Notes: a model not told the origin generated them from the letters alone. A stretch of DNA of 64,000 nt from Nocardia sp. NBC_00403 (GCF_036046055.1 NZ_CP107939.1:2666001-2730000), one strand, 5' to 3'; counted from the stretch's first letter, positions 54,499 through 63,559 are shown. Numbers and translations: made by a program.

Positions 54499-55694
54499 GT
54501 GGCGCGGATGCAGGGCATCATTGTTGGCGTGGTGGATTCGGCAGATGTGACTCGCGGGGTCGAGTGGGCCCTCGATGCGCGGTCGCTGCCGGTGCGGTTG
54601 ATCGCGCTGGGTGGGGCAGCGGTGGGGTGCCTGCTGCTGCTTTCGGATGCACCTGGGCCGGTGGACTGGGTGATCGGCCTGCTGGCGGTGCTGGCCACGG
54701 CGGGGGTGTGGGCTGGCCGCTGGTCACTTCGCTCGTCACGACCGGGCTGCTTGCTGTCGGGTTCGAGATCGGCCAGGTGGGGCCGGTTGTTGCCAAGGTC
54801 GCTGCCGCCATCGCCCTGATCGAGCTGGCGGCGCGGCGGGGCGGTTGGCAACCCCTGCTGGCGTCAGCGGCATTGGGTGGCGCGTATCTGTTGCATCCGG
54901 CGGGGGTCCTCGCCGCGACCGGTTATCGCGCACTCGTCATGGCTGGTGCGCCGCTACTGATCGGCAGTTTGCTGCGGACGGCGCGTGAGGGTGCGGAACG
55001 GGCCAGGCGGGAGGCGGGGGAGCTGACGCTGCGCCGCGAGTCCGATATCGCGGCGGCGCGGGCGTTGGAGCGCACCGCCATCGCCAGAGAGCTGCACGAC
55101 CTTATCGCCCACCATGTTTCGTCGACCGTGCTGCGGGTTGGAGTGGCCAGGCATGCGGTCGCCGATGCGCCGCCCGCTGTGCGCGAGGTACTCGACGACA
55201 TCCACGCCAGCGGCACCGAAACCCTCGCCGACCTGCGGCTGCTCGTATCGATCCTGCGCGATCCGGCCATGGTAGGCGAATCCTTCGTCGCACCGACGGA
55301 TTTGCCCGCCGCTCTGACCGGCGTCGCAGACCGCGCCGCACAACTGGGCCACACTGTCGAGGTGCACGTAGACGACGCCGTCACCACCGTCGACGCGCTC
55401 CGCGCGCTGACGCTATTGCGCCTCACTCAGGAAGGCATCGCGAACATTGTGAGACACACGGCCCCGGGCACGAAAGCACGGCTGGCCATCGATGTCATCG
55501 ATGACGGCACCGTCGATTTCGTGTTATGCGACAGGGGGATGCGCACCGAACCGAACGGAACCGGCCACGGCCTCGGCCTGGTTGGGCTGCGCGAGCGGGT
55601 CGAACTACTCGGCGGTGAGTTCACCGCGGGGCCATGTGATATGGGGTGGCAGCTGGTCGCACGACTGCCCGCCGCAGCACGGGTGTCGACGTGA
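54499..55694 (+). CDS. NarL-type sensor histidine kinase, apparent frameshift near 54715
   Basis: The N-terminal frame from GTG 54499 (good GGGAGGAA site) encodes LPVRLIALGGAAVGCLLLLS and WVIGLLAVLATAGVW, two TM segments. The rest lies in another frame: SLVTTGLLAVGFEIGQVGPV, further TMs, H-box ALERTAIARELHDLIAHHVS (phospho-His), ATPase motifs RLTQEGIANIVRHT and GHGLGLVGLRERVELLGGEF. Joined, this is a 4-TM HisKA_3 kinase of about 398 residues. The indel lies near a G-rich stretch at 54702-54718. Its response regulator follows 298 bp downstream. Confidence 0.82.
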
Positions 55695-55881
55695 GTGTGT
55701 CGTTTTGGAGGGCGATTTGGTGTCTGGTTGTGCACCTGTCCCGGCTTGACGCCGGTGGCGATGTGAGCGTGCACCTCTGGAGGGTGATGTGGTTGCCACG
55801 TTCGTCGGTGCGGTGGTGGCGATCGGCTGCGTTTGCCGATGGTGGCGTGGTGAGTGTGCGGTTGCGGAAGGTGACTTCGCT
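55691..55881. repeat. Three degenerate about 30-bp repeats in the kinase-regulator gap
   Basis: Copies begin GTGAG at 55691, 55763 and 55850, with the shared shape GTGAGyGTGy...GGAGGGyGAT...TGG (third copy weaker). They occur in the 298-bp gap between kinase and response regulator, and are not explained by either gene. Degenerate and modest. Confidence 0.4.
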
Positions 55882-55992
55882 GTTCGATCGGGCGATGGTG
55901 TGGTGGCTGGTTTTCCGCTCGGGTGTTCGCCGCAGCGCAGGTGATGGCTTGGCATCGGCCGCGGGGCGACGTGCTGTGACAGGGTGCGGGTC

Positions 55993-56661
55993 ATGACCAT
56001 TCGGGTGCTCATCGTCGACGACCAGCAGTTGGTGCGGGCCGGGTTGCGGATGCTGTGCCAGACCGATGGTGAGCTCGAGGTGGTCGGGGAGGCAGCCGGT
56101 GGTGGGGACGCGGTTCGGCTGGCCGAGCAGTTCGCGCCGGATGTGGTGCTGATGGATCTGCAGATGCCGGGCATGGATGGAATCCGTGCCACCGAAAGGA
56201 TTCTCGCGACTCGCCCCGCGATCCGGATCGTCGTGCTGACCACCTTCGACGACGACGATCACCTCTATCCGGCGCTTGCGGCGGGCGCCTGCGGATTCCT
56301 CGTCAAGGATGCGTCTCCGACCGACCTGCTCGACGGCATCCATCGCGCGGCTGCCGGCGAATCTCCATTCACCCAAGCCATATTGCAAAGATTGGTCGGC
56401 TCTGCAGTGGCGGCGCGTGTGGCGACTAATGCGGAAAGCCGGGCGAATTCCACCGCGCCTCAGGGGCTCACCCCACGCGAGGCCGAGGTGCTCGCCCTTG
56501 TCGTCACCGGTCTCTCCAACGCCGAGATCGCCGACCGACTGCACCTGGGTGTCACCACGGTCAAAACCCACATCGCCAACCTCATGGCAAAAACCGGCGC
56601 CACCAATCGAGTTCGACTCGCCGTGCTCGGCACCCGGGTCCACCAGCCAGGTCCGGAGTAG
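55993..56661 (+). CDS. NarL/FixJ-type response regulator
   Basis: 222 residues from ATG 55993. Receiver: VLIVDDQQLVRAGLRMLCQT, phospho-acceptor Asp in VVLMDLQMPGMDGIRATERI, VLTTFDDDDHLYPALAAGAC and LVKDASP (Lys). A 40-residue linker, then the LuxR-type HTH: LTPREAEVLALVVTGLSNAE, LHLGVTTVKTHIANLMAKTG. Complete; pairs with the kinase at 54499. Targets not visible nearby. Confidence 0.95.
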   Translation: MTIRVLIVDDQQLVRAGLRMLCQTDGELEVVGEAAGGGDAVRLAEQFAPDVVLMDLQMPGMDGIRATERILATRPAIRIVVLTTFDDDDHLYPALAAGACGFLVKDASPTDLLDGIHRAAAGESPFTQAILQRLVGSAVAARVATNAESRANSTAPQGLTPREAEVLALVVTGLSNAEIADRLHLGVTTVKTHIANLMAKTGATNRVRLAVLGTRVHQPGPE

Positions 56662-56698
56662 CGCCAGCGGTGTCGATTTTGCTCGGTACGTGTGCTAG

Positions 56699-56841
56699 GT
56701 GCACATCGGCGACGGCAATGCTATTCGCTGCCATGAGGATTCGCTGCGCATCGGCGACAAGGTGGCCTTTGACAAGGGCAACATCGTCTCACCGACCTCG
56801 ACAACGAGATCGGTGAGTTGACGCTCGTCTCGGACCGGTGA
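56699..56841 (+). pseudogene. Short gene remnant
   Basis: From GTG 56699 the frame gives HIGDGNAIRCHEDSLRIGDK and VAFDKGNIV; a one-base shift continues TDLDNEIGELTLVSDR to a TGA. Consistent protein-like composition across a frame change suggests a remnant of a small gene of unknown function. Confidence 0.3.
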
Positions 56842-56898
56842 CCAGCAGGGCGTTCGATCCTCATCGGGCCGGCTCGTCCCGCGCGCTGCCGATAGCGC

Positions 56899-57273
56899 TC
56901 AGTGTGGGTGCTGCGCAGCGTATTTCGCGCGTTCGACGGCGCGCCGCCGTGCGCGTTCCGGGTTTTCCAGATCGGCGGGCAGGCCATGCTCGGCGAGCCG
57001 GTGGGCGCGGTTCATCGGCATGAAGGCTGCGGTGTAGAAGAGCGCGAGCAGCATTGCGAGCAGGACCATCGAGCCGCGGAGCCATAGTTCGCCTGGAAAC
57101 AGCAGGAACACCGCGAACAGTGGGGTGAAGGGGACCATGCCGCGCAGGAGATGGCGTGGGGCAGCGTATTTTCCGGTGAGGTCGTTGCGGACCCAGCCGC
57201 GCAGGGAATCCGGGAGGCGGCGGCCGAAGGCGTAGCCGATCCATTGGATCGGGTTGGGGCGTGCCTGGCTCAT
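56899..57273 (-). CDS. DUF5313-family membrane protein
   Basis: 124 residues: RPNPIQWIGYAFGRRLPDSL at the N-terminus, two TM segments (VPFTPLFAVFLLFPGELWLR; SMVLLAMLLALFYTAAFM), and a basic C-terminal helix. This matches the actinobacteria-specific DUF5313. Its start overlaps the MarR stop by 4 bp, so it is the second gene of that operon. Function unknown. Confidence 0.85.
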   Translation of the reverse strand: MSQARPNPIQWIGYAFGRRLPDSLRGWVRNDLTGKYAAPRHLLRGMVPFTPLFAVFLLFPGELWLRGSMVLLAMLLALFYTAAFMPMNRAHRLAEHGLPADLENPERARRRAVERAKYAAQHPH

Positions 57274-57764
57274 CGGCGGACTCCTGTCGTTGTGCCGGAA
57301 GGCTTTTCGTCATCACCAAGCAAAGCTCGCCGGGCGGCCTCGTTGACCCGGTTGAGGACGTCGCGCAGTTCTTCCAGATCCGACATCGGTACGCCGAGGC
57401 GCGCCACCACGGCCGGCGGGATCTGCTCGGCCTGCTTGCGCAATGCGATACCGGCTGGGGTCAGGTCGACCAGCAGGTTTCGCTCGTCGCGCAGATCGCG
57501 GGTCCTGGTGATCAGGCCGGCCGCTTCCAGTCGCTTGAGCAGCGGAGACAGTGTCGGGGAATCCAGCTGGATCGCTTCGGCAATCGCCTTCACCGGCATC
57601 GGCGCCTCGCCCCACAGCGCAAGCATCACCAGATACTGCGGGTGGGTCAGCCCGAGCGGTTCGAGTAGCGGGCGGTAAACGCCGAGCACTGCGCGGTTGG
57701 CGACGGCCAGCGCGAAACACACTTGGCGATCCAACTGCAGTGGGTCGTCGATCTGGGTCTCCAT
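57270..57764 (-). CDS. MarR/OhrR-family transcriptional regulator
   Basis: 164 residues from ATG 57764 (METQIDDPLQLDRQVCFALA). The Cys in QVCFAL is at the position of the redox-active Cys of OhrR. HTH: MPVKAIAEAIQLDSPTLSPL, LKRLEAAGLITRTRDLRDER (wing). Either a peroxide- or aldehyde-sensing repressor, or an ordinary MarR. No ohr gene adjoins it; the cotranscribed gene is DUF5313. A start at 57788 is possible. Confidence 0.88.
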   Translation of the reverse strand: METQIDDPLQLDRQVCFALAVANRAVLGVYRPLLEPLGLTHPQYLVMLALWGEAPMPVKAIAEAIQLDSPTLSPLLKRLEAAGLITRTRDLRDERNLLVDLTPAGIALRKQAEQIPPAVVARLGVPMSDLEELRDVLNRVNEAARRALLGDDEKPSGTTTGVRR

Positions 57765-57788
57765 TGGTCCTCCTGGTTCCCCCGACAT

Positions 57789-57813
57789 GTTAGCGCATTA
57801 ATAGTTAGCGCAT
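57789..57813. promoter_or_regulatory. Direct repeat GTTAGCGCAT x 2 at the MarR promoter
   Basis: Copies at 57789-57798 and 57804-57813, period 15, in the 118-bp region between the divergent MarR and DUF418 genes. Candidate regulator binding sites near the MarR promoter. Confidence 0.5.
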
Positions 57814-57882
57814 GAAGTAAATGTGCGCGACACCTCAGCGCCGCAGCGCCGGCAACACGCCGGATTTCGATAGCGTGTGCGC

Positions 57883-58920
57883 ATGAGTGACGACGCTGTC
57901 ACGCCGCGTCCGCGGATCCATGAGCTCGACGCCGTGCGCGGGCTGGCGCTGTGCGGGATTCTGGTCGTCGATATCTGGCAGATCACCGATATGTCGGCGA
58001 CCGTCGCACCGGGAGTCATCGATCCGGCCCGGCATGTGCTGTCGGTGCTGTTCGAGGGACGGTTCTTTCCGATCTTCTCGTTCCTGTTCGGGTTGAGTTT
58101 CGCGCTGTTGCTCGACAGCGCGGCGCAGCGCACCGATCGGCCGCGACTGGTGTTGGCGCGCAGGCTGGTGGCGCTCGGGGTGCTCGGCGCGGTCCATCAC
58201 GTGTTCCAGCCCGGTGAGGCGCTGCTCCCATATGCGATGGCGGGGTTGGTGATCTTGCTGCCCGCCGCGGGGCTGCCGAGGTGGACCCTGCTGATTGCCG
58301 CAGCGGCGGGGACCGTCGGTGTCGCGCTCACCCTCGGCGGCGGGCTCGGCCTGGTGCCGGGACTGTTCTTGCTCGGCCTGGCCGCCGACCGCTTCGGCAT
58401 CCTCGACCAGCTGCGTGATCGAGGCCGGCTACTCGCCCTTGCCTTTGCGGTGTCGTCGCCTGCCGCCGTGTTCGCGGGGATGTGGGAGTTCCGCACGCCA
58501 TATCTGGAACTGTGGACCAGCGTCGTGGCACCGGTCGCCGGGCTGCTCGGCGCGCTGGCCTACTTGACCGGCTTCCTGCTGTTCTTGCGCACCGACACCG
58601 GGGAACTGTGCTCCGAGGTGCTGGAGCCGATGGGCCGGATGGCGCTGACCAACTATGTTTCGGCCACCGCGCTGATCCTGGTCGCCGACCCGTGGCTCGG
58701 CCTGTCCGGCTCCACCCGCTACGGATCGCTGCTCGGTTCGGCGGCCGCGATCATCGTGGTGCAGGCGCTGTTCAGCTACTACTGGCTGCGCTGGTTCCGT
58801 TACGGCCCGATCGAATGGATCTGGCGTTGCCTCACCTGGTGGCAGCTCGTGCCCAACCGGTGCACCCGCGACGAACGACGGCAACGCGCCGGCATGGCCG
58901 GTGTGCCGCAGCGGTGGTGA
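57883..58920 (+). CDS. DUF418-domain membrane protein
   Basis: 345 residues from ATG 57883, multiple TMs. N-terminal HELDAVRGLALCGILVVDIW and FFPIFSFLFGLSFALLLDSA are the DUF418-associated signatures; C-terminal MGRMALTNYVSATALILVAD and WLRWFRYGPIEWIWRCLTWW complete the domain. These proteins resemble acyltransferase-3-type membrane enzymes; the reaction is unknown. Ends 8 bp from the convergent P450. Confidence 0.9.
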   Translation: MSDDAVTPRPRIHELDAVRGLALCGILVVDIWQITDMSATVAPGVIDPARHVLSVLFEGRFFPIFSFLFGLSFALLLDSAAQRTDRPRLVLARRLVALGVLGAVHHVFQPGEALLPYAMAGLVILLPAAGLPRWTLLIAAAAGTVGVALTLGGGLGLVPGLFLLGLAADRFGILDQLRDRGRLLALAFAVSSPAAVFAGMWEFRTPYLELWTSVVAPVAGLLGALAYLTGFLLFLRTDTGELCSEVLEPMGRMALTNYVSATALILVADPWLGLSGSTRYGSLLGSAAAIIVVQALFSYYWLRWFRYGPIEWIWRCLTWWQLVPNRCTRDERRQRAGMAGVPQRW

Positions 58921-58927
58921 CGTGCCG

Positions 58928-60100
58928 TCAGCCGAGCTTCACCGGCAGCGTCAGCGGACCGCGATGCCTGAACCCGGAGCGCCACACTATTTCTCGTGGT
59001 GACACCGTAAGTGTTGTGCCGGGCCATCGGGTGAACACCGCGTCGAGGGTGGCGCCGGTGATGGTGCGCACCAACGCGGTGCCGAGACAGGAATGGATGC
59101 CGTAGCCGAGGCCGAGGTGTGGGTTGCGCTTGCGGCCGAGATCCAATTCGCCCGGCCGCGTGAAGACGCGGGGATCGTGGTTGGCCGCGGCCAGGCACAG
59201 CAGCACCGTCTGACCGGACCGAATCGTGTAGTCGCCGAACCCGATGTCGGCGGTCGCGAAGCGAGGTCCCGCCAGCACCTGCGGCGACAGGTACCGCAGC
59301 AACTCCTCGACGGCGGGCTGCCTGTTGGATGCGGAGTGCAGTGCGGGCAGCTGGTCGGGGTGGTTCAGCAGCGCGAGGATCGAACCGGCGAGTAGATCGG
59401 TGAGCACCTCGTACCAGACGAACAACAGGTAGAACAGCAGTCCGGCAAGCTCTTCCGTGGACGGCGACCCGGTGTCGTCATGGGCGGCGACCACTCTGCC
59501 GAGCAGGGTGTCGGCCCGCTCCGCCCGCGCCTGCTCGGTTGCCGCGGTGATGATGGACTGCATCGTCGCAAGCGTGTCCCTGGCGCGTGGGGGAGCGGCG
59601 GAGGCGAGCAATGTCGAATTCGCCCACGCCGCAAGCGCTTCCCGCTCGTCGGACCCGAGACCGAGGAGTTCGCCGAGCACCGCGGCGGGCAGCGGCACCG
59701 CAAGCCGTTCGACCAGATCGACTTCCGTATCGGAATCCACTTTCCGCAGCAGCGATTCGACCAGCAATGGGGCGAGTCGGTCCCACTCGGTCAGCCGTCG
59801 CGGCGAGAGTTCGCCGGTCACCAGCTTGCGCAGGCGCGCATGATCGCCGGGTGCCGTGACGAGCAGTGCGTCCAGTGGTGGCGGGACCGCGAAGCCCCGG
59901 TAGTCCGTGCGGCCCGCGGTGCGAACGTCGCTGGTCAGCCGGTCATCCAGCAGGCCGGCCCGCACATCGTCGTATCGCGTCACCAGCCATGCGGGCGGAC
60001 CGTCCGGTGTCCGCACCCGGTGCACACCGCCGTCGCGCCGCAGCCGGTCGAGCACCGGCCACGGGTCCGCCGCGAACTCGGCATCGAAAACTTCTTGCAC
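58928..60100 (-). CDS. Cytochrome P450 with atypical I-helix
   Basis: 390 residues. ExxR in VEELLRYLSP, meander and heme loop LGLGYGIHSCLGTALVR with the Cys ligand; the Phe usually seven positions before the Cys is Leu. The I-helix reads GLLFYLLFVWYEVLTDLLAG: the expected AG-x-(D/E)-T motif is replaced by FVWYE-x-LT, lacking the conserved AG. This can mark a P450 with altered oxygen activation. No ferredoxin gene nearby. Confidence 0.88.
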   Translation of the reverse strand: MQEVFDAEFAADPWPVLDRLRRDGGVHRVRTPDGPPAWLVTRYDDVRAGLLDDRLTSDVRTAGRTDYRGFAVPPPLDALLVTAPGDHARLRKLVTGELSPRRLTEWDRLAPLLVESLLRKVDSDTEVDLVERLAVPLPAAVLGELLGLGSDEREALAAWANSTLLASAAPPRARDTLATMQSIITAATEQARAERADTLLGRVVAAHDDTGSPSTEELAGLLFYLLFVWYEVLTDLLAGSILALLNHPDQLPALHSASNRQPAVEELLRYLSPQVLAGPRFATADIGFGDYTIRSGQTVLLCLAAANHDPRVFTRPGELDLGRKRNPHLGLGYGIHSCLGTALVRTITGATLDAVFTRWPGTTLTVSPREIVWRSGFRHRGPLTLPVKLG

Positions 60101-60200
60101 CAGTCACCATCCCCGTTGTCCGCCAACATTTCCCGTCGGCGCCCGACGCGGACCAAAGTACACGCGAACGCGCCGCCTCGATCTCGGGCGACGCTGGTCG

Positions 60201-60392
60201 TTACCTGGCGGCCACGCCGGCCGAGCGGATCGCGTCCAGGACTTCGCCGTAGCTGAGTGTCGAGTTCACGGTGATCGTTTCCGCCACCCGGTCGACGTCG
60301 GCGGAATCCACCCCGCCGAGGCCGAGCAGTGCCTGTTCGGCAACCTTGGCGTCTTGGTCGGAGTAGTTGGGCAAATCGAACGTGTAAGTCAT
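60201..60392 (-). CDS. HMA-like small protein without metal-binding Cys pair
   Basis: 63 residues: FDLPNYSDQDAKVAEQALLG, VDSADVDRVAETITV, YGEVLDAIRSAGVAA. Strand/helix order is that of heavy-metal-associated (CopZ-like) domains, but the CxxC loop is absent, so it probably does not bind copper. Stand-alone gene; role unknown. The 60101-60200 gap holds no gene. Confidence 0.65.
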   Translation of the reverse strand: MTYTFDLPNYSDQDAKVAEQALLGLGGVDSADVDRVAETITVNSTLSYGEVLDAIRSAGVAAR

Positions 60393-60504
60393 GTGACGGA
60401 CTTATCCCGACCCCGAGTGCTCAAACATTTCGACGTCTGTTGTTTGACTCCTGAATTACCGGGAATAGCGGAGTTGTAACACCAACCAGCGCATCGGGAT
60501 TGTC

Positions 60505-60948
60505 ATGATCATACTTATCGGACTCGTCGTATTGATAGCCGCGGTAATCATCGGCGTTGCCGGGGTCGCGGCCAATATGGGCGAAGTAAGCACGTCCACG
60601 AATGATTTCGCCATGTTCGACTATCACTTCACCGCCGACGCAGGCCAGCTGTTCGGCTACGGAGCTGCCGTCGGGGCCATCGGGATGCTCGGGCTGAGCC
60701 TGCTGTTGGCCGGTGTCTGGCGCAGTTCTCGCCGTGGCATGGCGACGCGACGCGAGCTGAGGCAGACCCGCAAGGAGGTGGCTGCGGTACGCCGCAACGC
60801 GCCACCTGACGCCACCCCACCGCCGCCCGCAGCACCGCCTGCCTCGCGACCGGCAAGCCCGCCGCCGAGCGGTAAGCCGGCCTGGAGCTGGAACCGGTTC
60901 ATGCGCCAACCGTCCGGGGACGCCCCGGTCGAAACAGTAAGGAAATGA
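60505..60948 (+). CDS. Two-TM hypothetical protein
   Basis: 147 residues: TM1 at the start (IILIGLVVLIAAVIIGVAGV), a short periplasmic loop with NDFAMFDYHFTADAG, TM2 (AAVGAIGMLGLSLLLAGVW), then an Arg-rich and Pro/Ala-rich cytosolic tail. Overlaps the next gene by 4 bp (ATGA). Conserved in nocardiae as far as can be recalled; function unknown. Confidence 0.75.
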   Translation: MIILIGLVVLIAAVIIGVAGVAANMGEVSTSTNDFAMFDYHFTADAGQLFGYGAAVGAIGMLGLSLLLAGVWRSSRRGMATRRELRQTRKEVAAVRRNAPPDATPPPPAAPPASRPASPPPSGKPAWSWNRFMRQPSGDAPVETVRK

Positions 60949-61106
60949 CCATGATTGTTTTAGGGCTTATTCTGCTTGTCGTCGGATACCTGCTCGGTAT
61001 TCCATTGCTCACCACCGCGGGAATCATTCTGCTGATTATCGGAGCGGTGCTCTGGATCGCCGGATCGGTGGGTCGCCCTGTCGGCGGCCGGCGTCACTAT
61101 TACTAG
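60945..61106 (+). CDS. DUF6131-family 53-residue membrane protein
   Basis: ATG 60945 overlaps the preceding stop by 4 bp. 53 residues: IVLGLILLVVGYLLGIPLLT and TAGIILLIIGAVLWIAGSVG form two TM segments, with a short basic tail GRRHYY. Size and pattern fit DUF6131, small proteins common in Corynebacteriales. Found by reading directly. Function unknown. Confidence 0.7.
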   Translation: MTMIVLGLILLVVGYLLGIPLLTTAGIILLIIGAVLWIAGSVGRPVGGRRHYY

Positions 61107-61125
61107 AACGTCGACCGGCGGCGAT

Positions 61126-61860
61126 TCAGATCCCGGACACACCGGCGAGCTGGCCAATGGCATAGGTGACTGCCATGGCCAGCGCGCCGCCGATGACAAC
61201 ACGCACAACGGCCCGGCCGCGATGGCTGCCGCCGAGGCGGGCGCTGACCGAACCGGTGATCGCCAACGCCACCAGCATCGACCCGAAGGTCACCGGAATC
61301 CGAGCCGTGGTGGGCGGCAACATGATTGCCAGCAGCGGCAACACCGCACCGAGGATGAACGAGATCGCCGAGGAGATGGCCGCCTGCCACGGATTGGTCA
61401 GCTCGTGTGGGTTCAGCCCGAGCTCGGCCTCGGCGTGCGCGGTGAACGCGTCGTGCGCGGTCAGCTCCGCGGCGACCTGACGCGCGGTGGCCGCCGACAA
61501 ACCCTTGGCCTGATAGATGTCGGCCAGTTCGGCAAGTTCGAAATCCGGTTCATCCCGCAGTTCCGTGCGCTCTTTGGCCAACAGCGCGCGCTCGGAGTCG
61601 CGCTGGGTGCTGACCGAGACGTACTCGCCAACCGCCATGGAGATCGCGCCCGCGCTGAGTCCGGCGATGCCCGCGGTGAAGATGGCCGACGGACTTGTCG
61701 TCGCCGCGGCGACGCCGACGACAAGACCCGCGGTCGACACGATACCGTCGTTCGCGCCGAGCACGCCCGCGCGCAGCCAGTTCAGCCTCGACGCCAGGCC
61801 CTCGGCGTGCGGCTCGTGCGGATGCGGCGCACCTCTGCCCGGCCCGGTCGTCTCGTCCAT
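61126..61860 (-). CDS. VIT1/CCC1-family membrane transporter
   Basis: 244 residues from ATG 61860; an alternative start is nine bases upstream. LRAGVLGANDGIVSTAGLVV and AGAISMAVGEYVSVSTQRDS are the family signatures in TM1-TM2. A cytosolic helical Glu-rich domain (KERTELRDEPDFELAELADI) follows, then C-terminal TMs (AAISSAISFILGAVLPLLAI). VIT1/CCC1 proteins move Fe2+ or Mn2+; the acidic middle domain is the metal-binding region in plant VIT1. Role in iron or manganese handling is inferred. Confidence 0.9.
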   Translation of the reverse strand: MDETTGPGRGAPHPHEPHAEGLASRLNWLRAGVLGANDGIVSTAGLVVGVAAATTSPSAIFTAGIAGLSAGAISMAVGEYVSVSTQRDSERALLAKERTELRDEPDFELAELADIYQAKGLSAATARQVAAELTAHDAFTAHAEAELGLNPHELTNPWQAAISSAISFILGAVLPLLAIMLPPTTARIPVTFGSMLVALAITGSVSARLGGSHRGRAVVRVVIGGALAMAVTYAIGQLAGVSGI

Positions 61861-61870
61861 GAGCCGCACA

Positions 61871-63463
61871 CTAGTTCAAAGTCCGCAAAGTATCAGCCAG
61901 CCGAACCGCCAGCGCCACGATGGTCAGGGTCGGATTGGCGTGCCCGGTGGTCGGGAACACCGAACTGCCTGCAATGAACAGGTTGTCCACGCCGTGCACC
62001 CGGCACTCGACATCGACGACGCCGTCGCGGGGGTCCACCGACATCCTGGTCGTTCCGGTCGGATGCGCCCAGTCGGTGAGCTGCGGCGGCAACGCGCTGG
62101 CTTCGCGCGCCCAGTCGTAGAGCACGGGTGCCGGGAAACCGAGACGAGTGAATTCGTCGATCGCGAGTGCGGCCGCGCGGCGAACTGTGGAGTCCTCCTG
62201 TGCGTTGACCCGCCAGTCGATCCGAGCCAGCGGCATGCCGAGCCGATCGGTGCGGTCGGTCAGCATGACGCGGCTGTCCGGGTTGGGTGCCTGTTCGACC
62301 ATGCAGCGCAACTCGATTCGGTCGAGTTTGTGTGGCAGCCCCGTGTGCTGGATGAGCCTGCGCCGCGCACCGGACAGCAGCAAACCCGAATGGGCGAGTG
62401 CCACCTTCGCGTCGTGCGCGGTGCCGCGGCCGCGCAGTAATTGCTTCACCGAATCCCATGGATCGTCCTCGGCGGGGACCTCTTGCAGCCACAGCGCGCA
62501 ATTGAGCAGGCCCTCGGTCGCCTGGACCTCGGGTGACAGCGCGATACCGTGCAGAAAGGTGTGTTTGCCGTGCGGTGTCTTGACAACGTATTTGCCGAAA
62601 CGCTCCAGCGCACTGTCCGCGACCGCCGGGTCGAGCGCACCGACCGCGCCACAGCGGTGGTCCATCAGATAGCGCCCGACCAGGTTGTGCCGGTTGCCGA
62701 TGCCCTCCGGCCGGACGCGCCGCGAGGCGAGCAACAGGCGTGGATTTCCGATGCCGCCGGTGGCGAGCACGAACATCGCGGCCCGCACCGTTCGCGGTCG
62801 CGGATCGGCGCCCGCGACCTGCAACGAATCCACCCGAGCGCCATCCTGATCGGTATCGATATGGGTGACAGTGGCGTTGACGAGTACGCGGACATTCGGC
62901 GCGACAAGGTCTTTCACATGCGCGCCGAATCGCTTGCAGTCGAACGGGTCCACCGGATCCCGGCTGATCTGCCAGAAGTAGGGGCGCAAGCGCGTCGGAT
63001 CCAGTGCATCGGACGGCTGTGGGCGACCGGCCAACTGCCAGAACGCGTCATCGGTGAAGCCGCTGCCATAGCCGATCCCGATGTGCTCGGCGGCCCGCTC
63101 CAGGAACGGTTCGAGCTCACCTGCGCCGATCGGCCAGCCCGAGTTGGCAACCCAGGGGCGGTCGCTGAAATCGAGCTCGTCGAGTAGCCCGCAGCGTCCG
63201 CTCCAGGTGTGCGACGCGCCGCCCAGAATCCGATCGCCCGCGACCCGCGTCGACTGGGCTCGGCGCGCACCCACATTATCGATATCGGCGAGTGCGTCCA
63301 CCTCCTCGGACAATTCGAGGCCGCCGCTCTCCACCACCAGCACTCGCCGCGGTGTGCCGGCCAGCTCGGCAGCGAGGGTCAACCCTGCCGGGCCGGACCC
63401 GACGATGCATATATCAGCGGACAATTCGTTGTCCCCGACCGATCGCAAATCATCGATACGCAA
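61871..63463 (-). CDS. GMC-family FAD oxidoreductase
   Basis: 530 residues from TTG 63463, preceded by GGAGAGGA six bases away; GTG 63496 is also open. FAD-binding IVGSGPAGLTLAAELAGT then VVESGG near the N-terminus, ATGGIGNPRLLL mid-protein, and the C-terminal GMC_oxred_C signature (THPTG-like AHPTGTTRMSVDP; FIAGSSVFPTTGHANPTLTI). Oxidises an alcohol or sugar by flavin; the substrate is unknown. One base-pair triplet from the VIT-family gene but with its own start. Confidence 0.9.
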   Translation of the reverse strand: MRIDDLRSVGDNELSADICIVGSGPAGLTLAAELAGTPRRVLVVESGGLELSEEVDALADIDNVGARRAQSTRVAGDRILGGASHTWSGRCGLLDELDFSDRPWVANSGWPIGAGELEPFLERAAEHIGIGYGSGFTDDAFWQLAGRPQPSDALDPTRLRPYFWQISRDPVDPFDCKRFGAHVKDLVAPNVRVLVNATVTHIDTDQDGARVDSLQVAGADPRPRTVRAAMFVLATGGIGNPRLLLASRRVRPEGIGNRHNLVGRYLMDHRCGAVGALDPAVADSALERFGKYVVKTPHGKHTFLHGIALSPEVQATEGLLNCALWLQEVPAEDDPWDSVKQLLRGRGTAHDAKVALAHSGLLLSGARRRLIQHTGLPHKLDRIELRCMVEQAPNPDSRVMLTDRTDRLGMPLARIDWRVNAQEDSTVRRAAALAIDEFTRLGFPAPVLYDWAREASALPPQLTDWAHPTGTTRMSVDPRDGVVDVECRVHGVDNLFIAGSSVFPTTGHANPTLTIVALAVRLADTLRTLN

Positions 63464-63559
63464 CGGAGGTCCTCTCCCGCAAAACACCCCGGCCACGAAC
63501 CCCCCTGGCAGGCTCGCGTCCGTTCACTGTAAAAGCCGGGCCGGACTTTTGCCGGTGCT

